Assembly (NCBI GenBank): GCA_001824645.1
Contig: MHYD01000086.1
Location: 2,062-9,177 of the forward strand
Reading direction: 5' to 3'
DNA: 7,116 nt
Source: Planctomycetes bacterium RBG_13_46_10
GTDB taxonomy: Bacteria > Planctomycetota > Phycisphaerae > Sedimentisphaerales > Anaerobacaceae
Shown here: positions 1 to 6,663 of the stretch, in pieces
Numbering within the stretch: the first letter of the stretch is position 1
Layout: every line of letters begins with the position of its first letter
Notes under the pieces: generated by a model
The model's input: the letters and a program-made list of their open reading frames with translations, nothing else
What the model was told of the DNA's origin: nothing
Database searches by the model: none
Position numbers and translations under genes: made by a program

Positions 1-83
1 TTCATGATCCGTTGCGCTGCGGGGTAGATAGAAGAAATTGTAAGGCAAACTTGGCTACAGCATTTGGACTAAGTCTGACGTAG
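1..83 (+). CDS. pilM: Probable PilM, C-terminal end only (partial at left edge)
   Basis: The third forward frame is open from the window edge to a TAG at 81-83 and gives about 26 residues ending in LATAFGLSLT. PilM proteins (actin-like ATPase fold, cytoplasmic ring protein of the type IV pilus alignment complex) typically end in a short stretch of the form A-x-GLAL, preceded by a loop starting with N/D-P; here a DPLR segment and the final AFGLSL fit that pattern. The position immediately upstream of pilN is where pilM normally sits. Only the tail is visible, so the call rests on the end motif plus gene order. The stop lies 40 nt before the chosen pilN start. Confidence 0.6.
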   Translation, partial: HDPLRCGVDRRNCKANLATAFGLSLT

Positions 84-110
84 TCGCAGACGCCAGACAA
101 ATTATTCCAT

Positions 111-115
111 GGGGA
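111..115 (+). promoter_or_regulatory. Ribosome binding site that decides the pilN start
   Basis: GGGGA lies 8 nt before the ATG at 124. The in-frame ATG at 109 has no purine-rich site upstream, so the site favours 124 as the true start. Confidence 0.55.
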
Positions 116-123
116 TACATAAA

Positions 124-855
124 ATGCTTAATATAAACTTTGTGCCGGATGATTACGTTCAAAACAGCGAATCACAACGAACAAATCTGATGTATCTTGT
201 TCTTCTGGCTGTAGTGATGGTGGCGTTGGGTGGATTGTTTGCCACAATCAAAATACGCCAGCGTGTTCTCTGCCGTGAGGTCCAGAGCATAAATGCGGAA
301 ATGACCAAAGAGGGAGAAGATTTAAAGAAACTTAGCGAACTGCAAACCAAGCAGAAGGAAATGATGAGAACCGCGCTGACCACCTCACAACTACTCGAAC
401 CGGTTCCCAAAAGTGTTTTGCTGGCGTCCTTAACCAACAATTTACCGCCGGGGGTTTCATTGGTACGATTATTTATGATACAGAAAGAGGTCAAGCAAAC
501 GGCTTCACAATCCGCACAGATGAATAAATACCAGGCGGCCCAGGCCGATCCGCCAAAGGCAGATGCGCTTCAGCAGACATATTCAGCGGAGAAGCCAATC
601 GAAACACATATTGACATCGGTGGTATAGCTCCAAGCGACCTTCAGGTTGCAGATTATATTGAACGCCTGAATACTTCAAGTTTGCTGCAGACCGTAGCTC
701 TCGTGGAATCGAAAGAGCACAAAATTGATGACACAACATTCAGGCAGTTTAAGCTGACGGCTGTGCTTAAGAGTAATATTCATCTAAGCCCGGAGGATTT
801 GGACAGAATCAGGGCAGAGCATGAAGGGCGAGCGAATGCATCCGGCAGCTTTTAG
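124..855 (+). CDS. pilN: Type IV pilus alignment protein PilN (divergent)
   Basis: Inner-membrane bitopic protein, 243 aa from ATG 124. An alternative in-frame ATG at 109 would add five residues. The N-terminus (NINFVPDD, residues 3-10) matches the short 'INLLP'-type cytoplasmic tail with which PilN binds PilM. A single membrane helix follows at about 22-44, then a charged coiled coil at about 46-85. The C-terminal part (about 158-217) has the beta-alpha-beta pattern of the PilN/GspL ferredoxin-like domain: THIDIGGIA, DLQVADYIERL, then FRQFKLTAVL. A Q/A/K-rich stretch at about 120-158 looks like an inserted linker and makes the protein longer than the usual 180-200 aa. PilN pairs with PilO, encoded next, in the periplasm. 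Sequence identity to classical PilN looks low; the call rests on topology, tail motif and order. Confidence 0.8.
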   Translation: MLNINFVPDDYVQNSESQRTNLMYLVLLAVVMVALGGLFATIKIRQRVLCREVQSINAEMTKEGEDLKKLSELQTKQKEMMRTALTTSQLLEPVPKSVLLASLTNNLPPGVSLVRLFMIQKEVKQTASQSAQMNKYQAAQADPPKADALQQTYSAEKPIETHIDIGGIAPSDLQVADYIERLNTSSLLQTVALVESKEHKIDDTTFRQFKLTAVLKSNIHLSPEDLDRIRAEHEGRANASGSF

Positions 856-969
856 ATGGTAATTTCTGTTTGTGACATGCTGAAGGCCCGCCTGCCCGAA
901 GTGCCATCCGAAGGTACAATGAACCATCGGACATGTTTCGGCGGGCAGGCGAAAATGAGAAGAGGGTAA
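856..969 (+). other. 37-codon ORF filling the pilN-pilO gap; probably not a gene
   Basis: An ATG directly abuts the pilN stop (TAG|ATG). The frame, which is the same as that of pilN, stays open for 37 codons to a TAA at 967-969, 4 nt before the pilO ATG. The predicted peptide (starts MVISVCDMLK, ends GGQAKMRRG) has no membrane segment or recognisable motif. Most of it is encoded by the two arms and loop of the palindrome at 889-951. No ribosome binding site is evident, so translation would depend on coupling to pilN termination. It is more likely a by-product of a structured repeat than a protein gene. Confidence 0.15.
889..951 (+). repeat. Large imperfect palindrome (stem-loop) between pilN and pilO
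   Basis: The arm CGCCTGCCCG at 889-898 is the exact reverse complement of CGGGCAGGCG at 942-951. Alternatively the pairing continues inward as GAA 898-900 with TTC 937-939, leaving a short bulge. A second nested stem is formed by TCCGA 907-911 with TCGGA 927-931 and GGT 913-915 with ACC 923-925, around a 7-nt loop. No T-tract follows, so it is not a normal intrinsic terminator. It may be a REP-like or other dispersed palindromic element, or an mRNA processing/stability element that sets relative expression of pilN and pilO. Confidence 0.7.
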
Positions 970-973
970 GAAT

Positions 974-1513
974 ATGACAAGCGGTTTCAGAAAAGCTGTG
1001 TTTTTTATTTTACTGACGGGCACGATCATTGTTGGTTATCAATACATGATTAAACCGGCGAACAAGTACGTAGCGGAAAAAAAGCAGGAGAGAGATACGA
1101 AAAAAGCCAAGCTTCATGAGCTGCAGGAGGTAAAAGCGACGACGCAGAGCAGTCTCTCGAGCAAGCTGGCGCAGGTGGAGGAAGCGATAAAATTTTTCGA
1201 CAGCAGGCTGCCTCCTTCAAGCGAAATTGACAGGGTGCTTTATGATGTTACTGTGATTGCCCAGCAGCGGGGCTTAAAACCCAAGACGATTCGAACGCTT
1301 GATATAAAAAGTAATGGCGGCTACGTGGAGCAACCGTTAAAGATGGAGCTGGAAGGGAATTTCAACTCGTTTTATTCGTTTCTTTTGGAGCTTGAAAGGC
1401 TGCCTCGCATAACGAAAATTCGTCAGCTTCAGCTTGATAAACAGAAAGGAAACGAAGGCCAGATAACAGCCGATTTTATAGTCAGCATATTTTTCCAGGG
1501 CAATACCGGTTAA
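974..1513 (+). CDS. pilO: Type IV pilus alignment protein PilO
   Basis: Inner-membrane bitopic protein of 179 aa, a normal PilO length. It has a short cytoplasmic tail, one membrane helix at about 8-27, a strongly charged coiled coil at about 33-75, and a C-terminal ferredoxin-like domain at about 80-175. The segments SRLPPSSEIDRVLYDVT (77-93), AQQRGLKPKTI (96-106), then PLKMELEGNFNSFYSFLLEL (121-140) and LPRITKIRQLQL (143-154) follow the PilO pattern 'LP...l...A...GL', 'l.l.G.y..l..Fl..l..LPRi'. The start is supported by GAGGG at 962-966, 7 nt upstream. It would form a heterodimer with PilN in the periplasm and pass the connection on to the next gene's product. Confidence 0.88.
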   Translation: MTSGFRKAVFFILLTGTIIVGYQYMIKPANKYVAEKKQERDTKKAKLHELQEVKATTQSSLSSKLAQVEEAIKFFDSRLPPSSEIDRVLYDVTVIAQQRGLKPKTIRTLDIKSNGGYVEQPLKMELEGNFNSFYSFLLELERLPRITKIRQLQLDKQKGNEGQITADFIVSIFFQGNTG

Positions 1514-1523
1514 TTAGTAATAT

Positions 1524-1590
1524 TCGTCAATCGTCGCTTATCGCTCGTGACTCGATTTCGGGCAACGAGTAATAGGTCGCGAGAAACGAG
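1524..1590 (+). repeat. Degenerate CGAG/CTCG repeat cluster in the pilO-downstream spacer
   Basis: This spacer is built from short related words. The left half reads on the minus strand (CTCGTGACTCG at 1544-1554). The right half reads on the plus strand (CAACGAGT ending at 1570, CGAGAAACGAG at 1580-1590). CTCGTGACTCG is an imperfect reverse complement of CGAGAAACGAG, and ACTCG 1550-1554 pairs exactly with CGAGT 1566-1570 over an 11-nt loop. It does not look coding or like a terminator. The purpose is unknown; it resembles low-complexity intergenic repeat DNA. Confidence 0.5.
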
Positions 1591-1593
1591 AAC

Positions 1594-1597
1594 GGAG
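1594..1597 (+). promoter_or_regulatory. Ribosome binding site of the PilP/GspC-like gene
   Basis: GGAG sits 7 nt before ATG 1605. This spacing favours 1605 over the in-frame TTG at 1599, which would lie 1 nt from the site. Confidence 0.6.
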
Positions 1598-1604
1598 CTT
1601 GATT

Positions 1605-2342
1605 ATGTTATCTTTTTTACGTGAACATAGCGATGAGCAGATACCTGCACTGAATCAGACTGAGCAGCAGTTGCGCGCCAAAGGCGCTGATAGCGGGGCA
1701 TCGGCGGAAGCACAGGATAAGGAATTTTTAACCGTATCGGCTCGCAGCAAAAACGTCCGCAGGAGCACGATAGGCTTTGCTGTTCTTTTTGGTGTGGGTT
1801 TTGTATGCCTTTTGCTTATGATTAGAAACAGCACGCCGAAATCAGCGTCTGCAACCATGTCTAAAGACGATGATAAGCAGATCGAAATGGCTATTGCCCG
1901 GCTGACCGGCGCCAACTCAGAAATGTTCAGCCGAATGGACCAGATTATTAAAAAGTTTTATGAGTCTTCGAATGTTATGCAGGTACAGGTCAACGAGCTT
2001 GTAAAAAATCCGTTTGAGTTTGAGCTGTTTGACGATGCGCTCAACGCAGTAGGAAAAGATGAATTGCAGGAAAGCAGAGCCAACAACGATATGCTCAAAC
2101 AACAGCAGGCGAGACAGGCTGTTAGGGGTTTGCAGCTAAAGAGTATTATAGAGATGCCGGCTGGCCGGCGTAATTGCTGTATGATCGATGACAAAGTCCT
2201 TTATGAGGGAGATTTAATAAAAGGTTTCAAGGTCACCCGCATAAGTGATAATTATGTAAAGCTTAAAAGTTGGGATGCCGAATCTTCAGCCGGGGAATCA
2301 GAAAACAGTGGCGGATTGGAAGTAATATTGCGTTTAAACTAA
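1605..2342 (+). CDS. Bitopic inner-membrane protein with PilP/GspC-like C-terminal domain
   Basis: A 245-aa protein not recognised by overall sequence. Residues 1-53 are polar and presumably cytoplasmic, a membrane helix spans about 55-73, and the rest should be periplasmic. Residues about 88-170 are helical, charged and Q/N-rich and contain VKNPFEFELF (133-142), reminiscent of the 'DPF' segment before the folded part of PilP. The C-terminal 70 residues (LQLKSIIEMP at 176-185, CMIDDKVLYEGDLIKGFKV at 192-210, then YVKL at 217-220 and LEVILRL at 238-244) follow the beta-strand pattern of the PilP/GspC homology region, 'L.l.gI...g...aiIng.v...Gd.i.g..v..I....V.l', which binds PilN-PilO and the secretin. 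Its slot between pilO and pilB supports a PilP role. Unlike classical PilP it is anchored by a membrane helix, not a lipoprotein signal, so it is GspC-like in topology. The stop overlaps the pilB ATG by one base (TAATG). Confidence 0.65.
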   Translation: MLSFLREHSDEQIPALNQTEQQLRAKGADSGASAEAQDKEFLTVSARSKNVRRSTIGFAVLFGVGFVCLLLMIRNSTPKSASATMSKDDDKQIEMAIARLTGANSEMFSRMDQIIKKFYESSNVMQVQVNELVKNPFEFELFDDALNAVGKDELQESRANNDMLKQQQARQAVRGLQLKSIIEMPAGRRNCCMIDDKVLYEGDLIKGFKVTRISDNYVKLKSWDAESSAGESENSGGLEVILRLN

Positions 2343-4276
2343 TGAAACTGCCTTTTACATTTGGAAGAAAAAGAGGTACGAAGAGGCCTGCAAGAAGGTT
2401 GCCAAAAGGCAAGGCAATCAAGGGCACTGCGCAGCACGACATAGCAGAGCCTGACGATGCTGTTGTACGCGGCCTTAGCGACCTTTATTGCCCGGAAGAG
2501 CCCGGTGAATCGCATCCGCAGGACATTGCTTATGTTCTTCTGGAAATGGGAAAGATAACGCCTCAGCAGTACGAGTCTGTAAAAGGCGGAGGGAGCAAAG
2601 CAGGCGGTAGAGGAAAAAAGTCAGCTTTAGATGCTTCGGAACGGCTCTTAAGTGAAGGCGTGATCAATACCAGCGATGTCCTGATGGCTAAGGCCAAGCT
2701 TTACGGCCTGGAATTTCGGCACATCTCACCTCAGGATGTGCAAAAACAGGCCCTCGATTTATCAGGGCTTGATATTGATTTTATGAAGAGGAACAATATT
2801 GTGCCGATTGCAATAGACAAGGGTACTTTGGTTGTAGCTACAAGTGAGCCGGAAAACTTCTTATCGGTCGAGCAGGTAAGAAGGTTGTCCAAGATGGTTC
2901 CCCGTGTTGTAGTCTGTAGTTCTGAGGATATTCAGGCTGTATGCGAATCTTTCAAGCCAGAGGGTGTCACCGATGCCGTTGGGGGTTATAAGCTTGATGA
3001 AATCATCAGTGACATGACGGAAGTGGAGGTTGTTCAGGATCGGAAAGAAGAGTTTCAAGACCTCGAAAAGATGGCAGGACAATCACCTGTTATTCAATTC
3101 GTTAATTATTTAATCAGCAACGCAGTGCATGAGGGAGCCAGTGACATACATATTGAGCCTAAGGAGAAATTTGTCAGAGTAAGATACCGCATAGATGGAA
3201 TGCTGTTTGAGGCGATGCAGGCGCCGTTGAAGATGCATCCGGCGGTTGTATCGCGCATCAAGATTATGGCCAACCTCGATATTTCCGAAAGACGGCTGCC
3301 ACAGGACGGAAAGATCAAAGTCACTGTAGGGGGCAGCGCAATTGACCTGCGAATTTCCACGCTGCTGACAAATTGCGGCGAAAAAGTGGTTATCCGTGTG
3401 CTGGACAACAAATCGATTATGCGAGGTCTTGAACAATTAGGCATGGAGACTAAGACGCGCGAGGCTTTCGGTCAGCAGGTAGCTCTGCCGCATGGAATTT
3501 TATTGGTGACAGGACCGACCGGTTCGGGCAAGAGTACCACGCTTTACTCGGCTTTGTCGCTTATGGACGGAGATAAATTAAATATTTCCACAGTCGAAGA
3601 CCCGGTTGAATATGAGCTGGGTTTTTGCAATCAGGTCCAGGCGAATGAGAAGGTGGGATTGACCTTTGCCGCGGCTTTAAGAAGCCTGCTGAGACAGGAC
3701 CCTGACGTTATAATGATTGGTGAAATCCGGGACAACGAGACCGCGCGAATAGCTGTCCAGGCTGCTCTTACCGGCCATTTAGTGCTTTCCACCTTACACA
3801 CGAACGACGCAGCCAGCAGTGTTACCAGACTGGTTAACATCGGTATAGACCCTTATTTGATAGCCGCGTCATTAAATGCTGTTTTAGCGCAGCGATTAGT
3901 CAGAAAGGTATGTCCGAAATGCAAAGAAACATACCAGGTTCCTGAACATATACGCAAATTTGCTAAGGAATCCGGTGTCAAGCTTGATGAGCTGTTTCAT
4001 GGCAAGGGCTGTGATCACTGCAGAGGCTCAGGCTATGCGGGCAGAGTAGGTATATACGAAATGTTGATTATTGATGAGAAATTCAGGGATATGATTAACA
4101 AGGACACTTCGGTAAGTAATATGCGGCGTGTATTTCATGATAGCGGATGGCCGAGCTTGTTTGACGATGGCATTGCCAAGGTTAAGCAAGGCCTGACAAC
4201 AATTGATGAAGTGCTGCGTGTGACCGAAGTATATGGCAAAACGGAAGACGAAGTCTTTATTGAAAATATAGTATAA
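2342..4276 (+). CDS. pilB: Type IV pilus assembly ATPase PilB (GspE family)
   Basis: Cytoplasmic hexameric ATPase driving pilus extension, 644 aa from ATG 2342. The frame is open further upstream (TTG 2270), but that part overlaps the previous gene. The ATG overlaps the preceding stop (TAATG) and has no own Shine-Dalgarno, so translation is probably coupled. After a basic tail (8-27) comes a divergent GspE/MshEN N-domain (about 58-205), interrupted by a G/K-rich linker (82-93). The central N2 domain starts near 245 (SPVIQFVNYL; ASDIHIEP 266-273). Catalytic motifs: Walker A GPTGSGKST 391-399; Asp box VEDPVEY 418-424; Walker B DPDVIMIGEIRD 453-464 with Glu461; His box TGHLVLSTLHTND 477-489. A zinc-type tetracysteine C524-x2-C527 / C557-x2-C560, typical of PilB/GspE and absent from PilT, follows. 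All key residues are intact. GspE of a type II system is the alternative, but adjacency to pilT and pilMNO favours PilB. Confidence 0.95.
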   Translation: MKLPFTFGRKRGTKRPARRLPKGKAIKGTAQHDIAEPDDAVVRGLSDLYCPEEPGESHPQDIAYVLLEMGKITPQQYESVKGGGSKAGGRGKKSALDASERLLSEGVINTSDVLMAKAKLYGLEFRHISPQDVQKQALDLSGLDIDFMKRNNIVPIAIDKGTLVVATSEPENFLSVEQVRRLSKMVPRVVVCSSEDIQAVCESFKPEGVTDAVGGYKLDEIISDMTEVEVVQDRKEEFQDLEKMAGQSPVIQFVNYLISNAVHEGASDIHIEPKEKFVRVRYRIDGMLFEAMQAPLKMHPAVVSRIKIMANLDISERRLPQDGKIKVTVGGSAIDLRISTLLTNCGEKVVIRVLDNKSIMRGLEQLGMETKTREAFGQQVALPHGILLVTGPTGSGKSTTLYSALSLMDGDKLNISTVEDPVEYELGFCNQVQANEKVGLTFAAALRSLLRQDPDVIMIGEIRDNETARIAVQAALTGHLVLSTLHTNDAASSVTRLVNIGIDPYLIAASLNAVLAQRLVRKVCPKCKETYQVPEHIRKFAKESGVKLDELFHGKGCDHCRGSGYAGRVGIYEMLIIDEKFRDMINKDTSVSNMRRVFHDSGWPSLFDDGIAKVKQGLTTIDEVLRVTEVYGKTEDEVFIENIV

Positions 4277-4297
4277 AGCGTTTTAAGGGCTCATTAG

Positions 4298-5410
4298 ATG
4301 GTGGATATCAAGACAATACTGGCCGCGGCCGTCCAGAACGACGCAAGCGATGTGCATATTAATGTTGCAATCCCACCGATACTAAGAAAGAACACGGAAT
4401 TGATACGAACGATTTTCCCTCCGGTTACCGAAGAAGATGCCAAACAGATGGTTCTTTCAATGGTTGGGTCGGAAAGGTTTAAAAAGTTCCAGGAAAAAAG
4501 GGACCTTGATTTCTCGATGATGATTGATGACGGTCATCGTTTCCGTATTAACGCGCATTATCAGCGTGATATGATTGCTATAGCTTTTAGAGTTATTCCG
4601 AACGATATTCCTTTAATAGATAGTTTACATCTGCCGCCTATAGCTAAGGAGCTTACAGACCTGCCGAGGGGTTTGGTGCTCGTAACAGGCCATACCGGCT
4701 CCGGTAAAAGTACCACACTTGCTGCCATGGTCGGACTTATAAATTCGAAATATAGTGAGCATATAATCACCCTCGAGGACCCTATCGAATACTTGTTTAA
4801 GAACGATAAGTGTGTGATAGAACAACGCGAGATTGGCTCGGATTGTCCTGATTTTGCAACAGGACTGCGGCACGTATTAAGACAGGACCCTGATATAATT
4901 ATGGTCGGCGAAATGAGAGACCTCGAAACAACAAGTTTTACAATTACTGCGGCTGAAACGGGCCACCTTGTATTCAGCACGCTGCATACAATTAATGCGC
5001 CGCAGACTATCGAAAGAATAATTGATATTTATCCCGCTAATCAGCAGAATCAGATTCGTACGATGCTTGCCAACACGCTGCAGGCTGTTATCTCACAGAC
5101 ACTGTTTAAGAGAGTCGATAAGCCGGGGATGATTCCGTGTACGGAAATTATGCTGTGCACATCGGCTGCCAGGAATTGTATCCGTGAAAACAGAATATAT
5201 GAGATACCGAATATTATCGAGACCTCCCGCAGGCTGGGTATGCAGACAATGGATTTCAGTATCGCCCAGATGTATTCGAAGGGTTACATAGACAAAGAGG
5301 ATGCAATCAACCGCTCAAGCAATCCTGGTAGAATGGAGAAAATGCTTGCCGAGCCAATAGAGAGGTTTCAGGATGCTCAACCTGTTGGTGCTGTGAACGA
5401 AGGGGGGTAA
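4298..5410 (+). CDS. pilT: Type IV pilus retraction ATPase PilT
   Basis: Cytoplasmic hexameric ATPase that depolymerises the pilus; 370 aa, normal for PilT. The start at ATG 4298 has AAGGG at 4285-4289, 8 nt upstream, and lies 21 nt after pilB. The N-terminal PAS-like domain opens with ASDVHI (16-21) and PPILR (26-30). Motifs: Walker A GHTGSGKST 131-139 (Lys137); Asp box LEDPIEY 159-165 with Glu164; Walker B DPDIIMVGEMRD 197-208 with Glu205; His box TGHLVFSTLHT 221-231 with His223 and His230. The PilT signature AIRNLIRE appears as AARNCIRE (290-297), followed by GMQTMD further on, and there is no tetracysteine: together these separate it from PilB. Small oddities are His132 where Pro is usual in the P-loop, and the loss of the usual Asp-Gly after PPILR (RKNTEL here). 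It should be active. Confidence 0.94.
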   Translation: MVDIKTILAAAVQNDASDVHINVAIPPILRKNTELIRTIFPPVTEEDAKQMVLSMVGSERFKKFQEKRDLDFSMMIDDGHRFRINAHYQRDMIAIAFRVIPNDIPLIDSLHLPPIAKELTDLPRGLVLVTGHTGSGKSTTLAAMVGLINSKYSEHIITLEDPIEYLFKNDKCVIEQREIGSDCPDFATGLRHVLRQDPDIIMVGEMRDLETTSFTITAAETGHLVFSTLHTINAPQTIERIIDIYPANQQNQIRTMLANTLQAVISQTLFKRVDKPGMIPCTEIMLCTSAARNCIRENRIYEIPNIIETSRRLGMQTMDFSIAQMYSKGYIDKEDAINRSSNPGRMEKMLAEPIERFQDAQPVGAVNEGG

Positions 5411-5421
5411 CACACAGAAAT

Positions 5422-6663
5422 ATGTTTGCCAAGTCTTCATATAACAGTAAAGGGACAACTGCCGTGACAGATGAGCTGCCGCAAGATCAGGGTGAGATAG
5501 AATCCGCCTTTGTCGGTCAGGGCAGGCGAACCATTGCCGCGAGGGAAACCGAAGGGTCTTATGAGAAAGTCCATGTTCAGCCTACGTTGTTGCACAGGCT
5601 GCAAAATATCAAAGTAGAGTTTGGACCGAGTAAAAAAGAAATTCTAAATTTCACAAATCAGCTTGCGGTTATGATTCGCGCCGGCATAAGCCTTCAGGAC
5701 TGCCTTGAAGCCATATCAGAGCAGATTGAAAAGAAAAAATTCAGAGTTATCGTTAAGAATTTGAAGCAGCGTATCGTAGCGGGACAGAGCTTTTCACAGG
5801 CTCTTGCCGAGCATCAGGATGTGTTCAGTAATCTTTATATAAATATGGTCGCTGCTGCCGAAGTTTCCGGCTCGCTCAGCGATATGCTGCAAAAACTCGC
5901 GGAATATCTCGACCAGGAGGCTGAGACGCGCTCGCAGGTCAGAGGTGCAATGGTTTATCCGGTTATTATAGCTGTGATGGCGGTGTCGGTGACCGTTTTT
6001 CTGCTGTGTTTTGTCTTGCCGAGGTTCACAGCGATATTTGCAGGAAAAGAGCGACTGCTGCCTCTTCCGACAATAATCCTTATGAAGGCCAGCAGCTTCC
6101 TGCGCCATTTCTGGATTCTTATGTTGCCCGGCATCGGCGCTTCGATATGGGGATTCTGGTACTTTATAAATACCAATTCCGGCAGGTTATGGTGGGATAA
6201 GACTAAGCTGATGCTGCCTCTTATCAAAACTTTGTGTCGCAGCCTGTACATCACCAGGAGTCTGCACACAATGGGCGTATTGACGAGAGCAGGCGTGCCG
6301 ATTCTGAATACCATCTCGATAACAGCGCACATAGCAGGGAATGTGCTTTATAAGAAAATGTGGCTTGGTGTTTATGAGGAGGTCCGCCAGGGCAAAAAAA
6401 TTGCTTCGAGCCTGGCCTATTATGGCCTGATGCCGAGCAGTGTGGTGCAGATGATAAGAAGCGGCGAGGATTCGGGTAATATTGGCGATGTTCTTAGAGA
6501 TGTTTCCAGCTATTATGCCAGGGAGCTTAAAACGGTCATCAAGATGGTGACATCGATGATAGAGCCGATAATGATAGTTGTGATGGGTGTTCTGGTTGGC
6601 TTCATTGCAATGAGTATCATTTTACCGATATTTAAGATGTCTCAGGTTGTTACGAGCAAATAA
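5422..6663 (+). CDS. pilC: Type IV pilus inner-membrane platform protein PilC (GspF family)
   Basis: Polytopic inner-membrane protein of 413 aa, the usual family length, on which the PilB and PilT hexamers act. After a polar N-terminal region (1-70) there are two GspF-type domains. The first, about 74-200, has FTNQLAVMIRAGISLQDCLEAI (77-98) and AAAEVSGSLSDMLQKLA (144-160). The second, about 277-403, has the matching LHTMGVLTRAGVPI (281-294) and IRSGEDSGNIGDVLRDVS (345-362). Membrane helices are predicted at about 176-201, 230-249 and 381-404. The ATG lies 11 nt after pilT; the nearest purine run (GGGGGG at 5402-5407) is 14 nt upstream, rather far, so coupling to pilT translation is likely. 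The repeated ARAG/SGE-type halves reflect the known internal duplication of the family. Confidence 0.94.
   Translation: MFAKSSYNSKGTTAVTDELPQDQGEIESAFVGQGRRTIAARETEGSYEKVHVQPTLLHRLQNIKVEFGPSKKEILNFTNQLAVMIRAGISLQDCLEAISEQIEKKKFRVIVKNLKQRIVAGQSFSQALAEHQDVFSNLYINMVAAAEVSGSLSDMLQKLAEYLDQEAETRSQVRGAMVYPVIIAVMAVSVTVFLLCFVLPRFTAIFAGKERLLPLPTIILMKASSFLRHFWILMLPGIGASIWGFWYFINTNSGRLWWDKTKLMLPLIKTLCRSLYITRSLHTMGVLTRAGVPILNTISITAHIAGNVLYKKMWLGVYEEVRQGKKIASSLAYYGLMPSSVVQMIRSGEDSGNIGDVLRDVSSYYARELKTVIKMVTSMIEPIMIVVMGVLVGFIAMSIILPIFKMSQVVTSK

Noticed and set aside
73..91. Small hairpin (GTCTG/CAGAC) over the pilM stop
   Set aside because: Only 5 bp plus a bulged CG pair; expected by chance in a window of this size.
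109..123. Upstream ATG as pilN start
   Set aside because: No ribosome binding site before 109, while GGGGA precedes ATG 124, which also puts the PilM-binding tail at the very N-terminus as usual.
889..960. Intrinsic terminator after pilN
   Set aside because: The stem is stable-looking but is followed by an A/G-rich stretch, not a T-tract, and pilO must be expressed with pilN.
2270..2341. TTG-initiated upstream extension of PilB by 24 residues
   Set aside because: It lies inside the 3' end of the preceding gene in another frame, and the added residues match nothing in the family; ATG 2342 overlaps the stop in a typical coupled junction.
3106..3444. Minus-strand ORF of 112 codons opposite pilB
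   Set aside because: It lies within the conserved catalytic coding region of pilB; the translation has no domain pattern and is explained as a shadow frame.
4561..4980. Minus-strand ORF of 139 codons opposite pilT
   Set aside because: Fully inside pilT and mirrors its conserved motifs; no ribosome site or family features.
5955..6332. Minus-strand ORF of 125 codons opposite pilC
   Set aside because: Shadow of the pilC membrane segments; no independent evidence.
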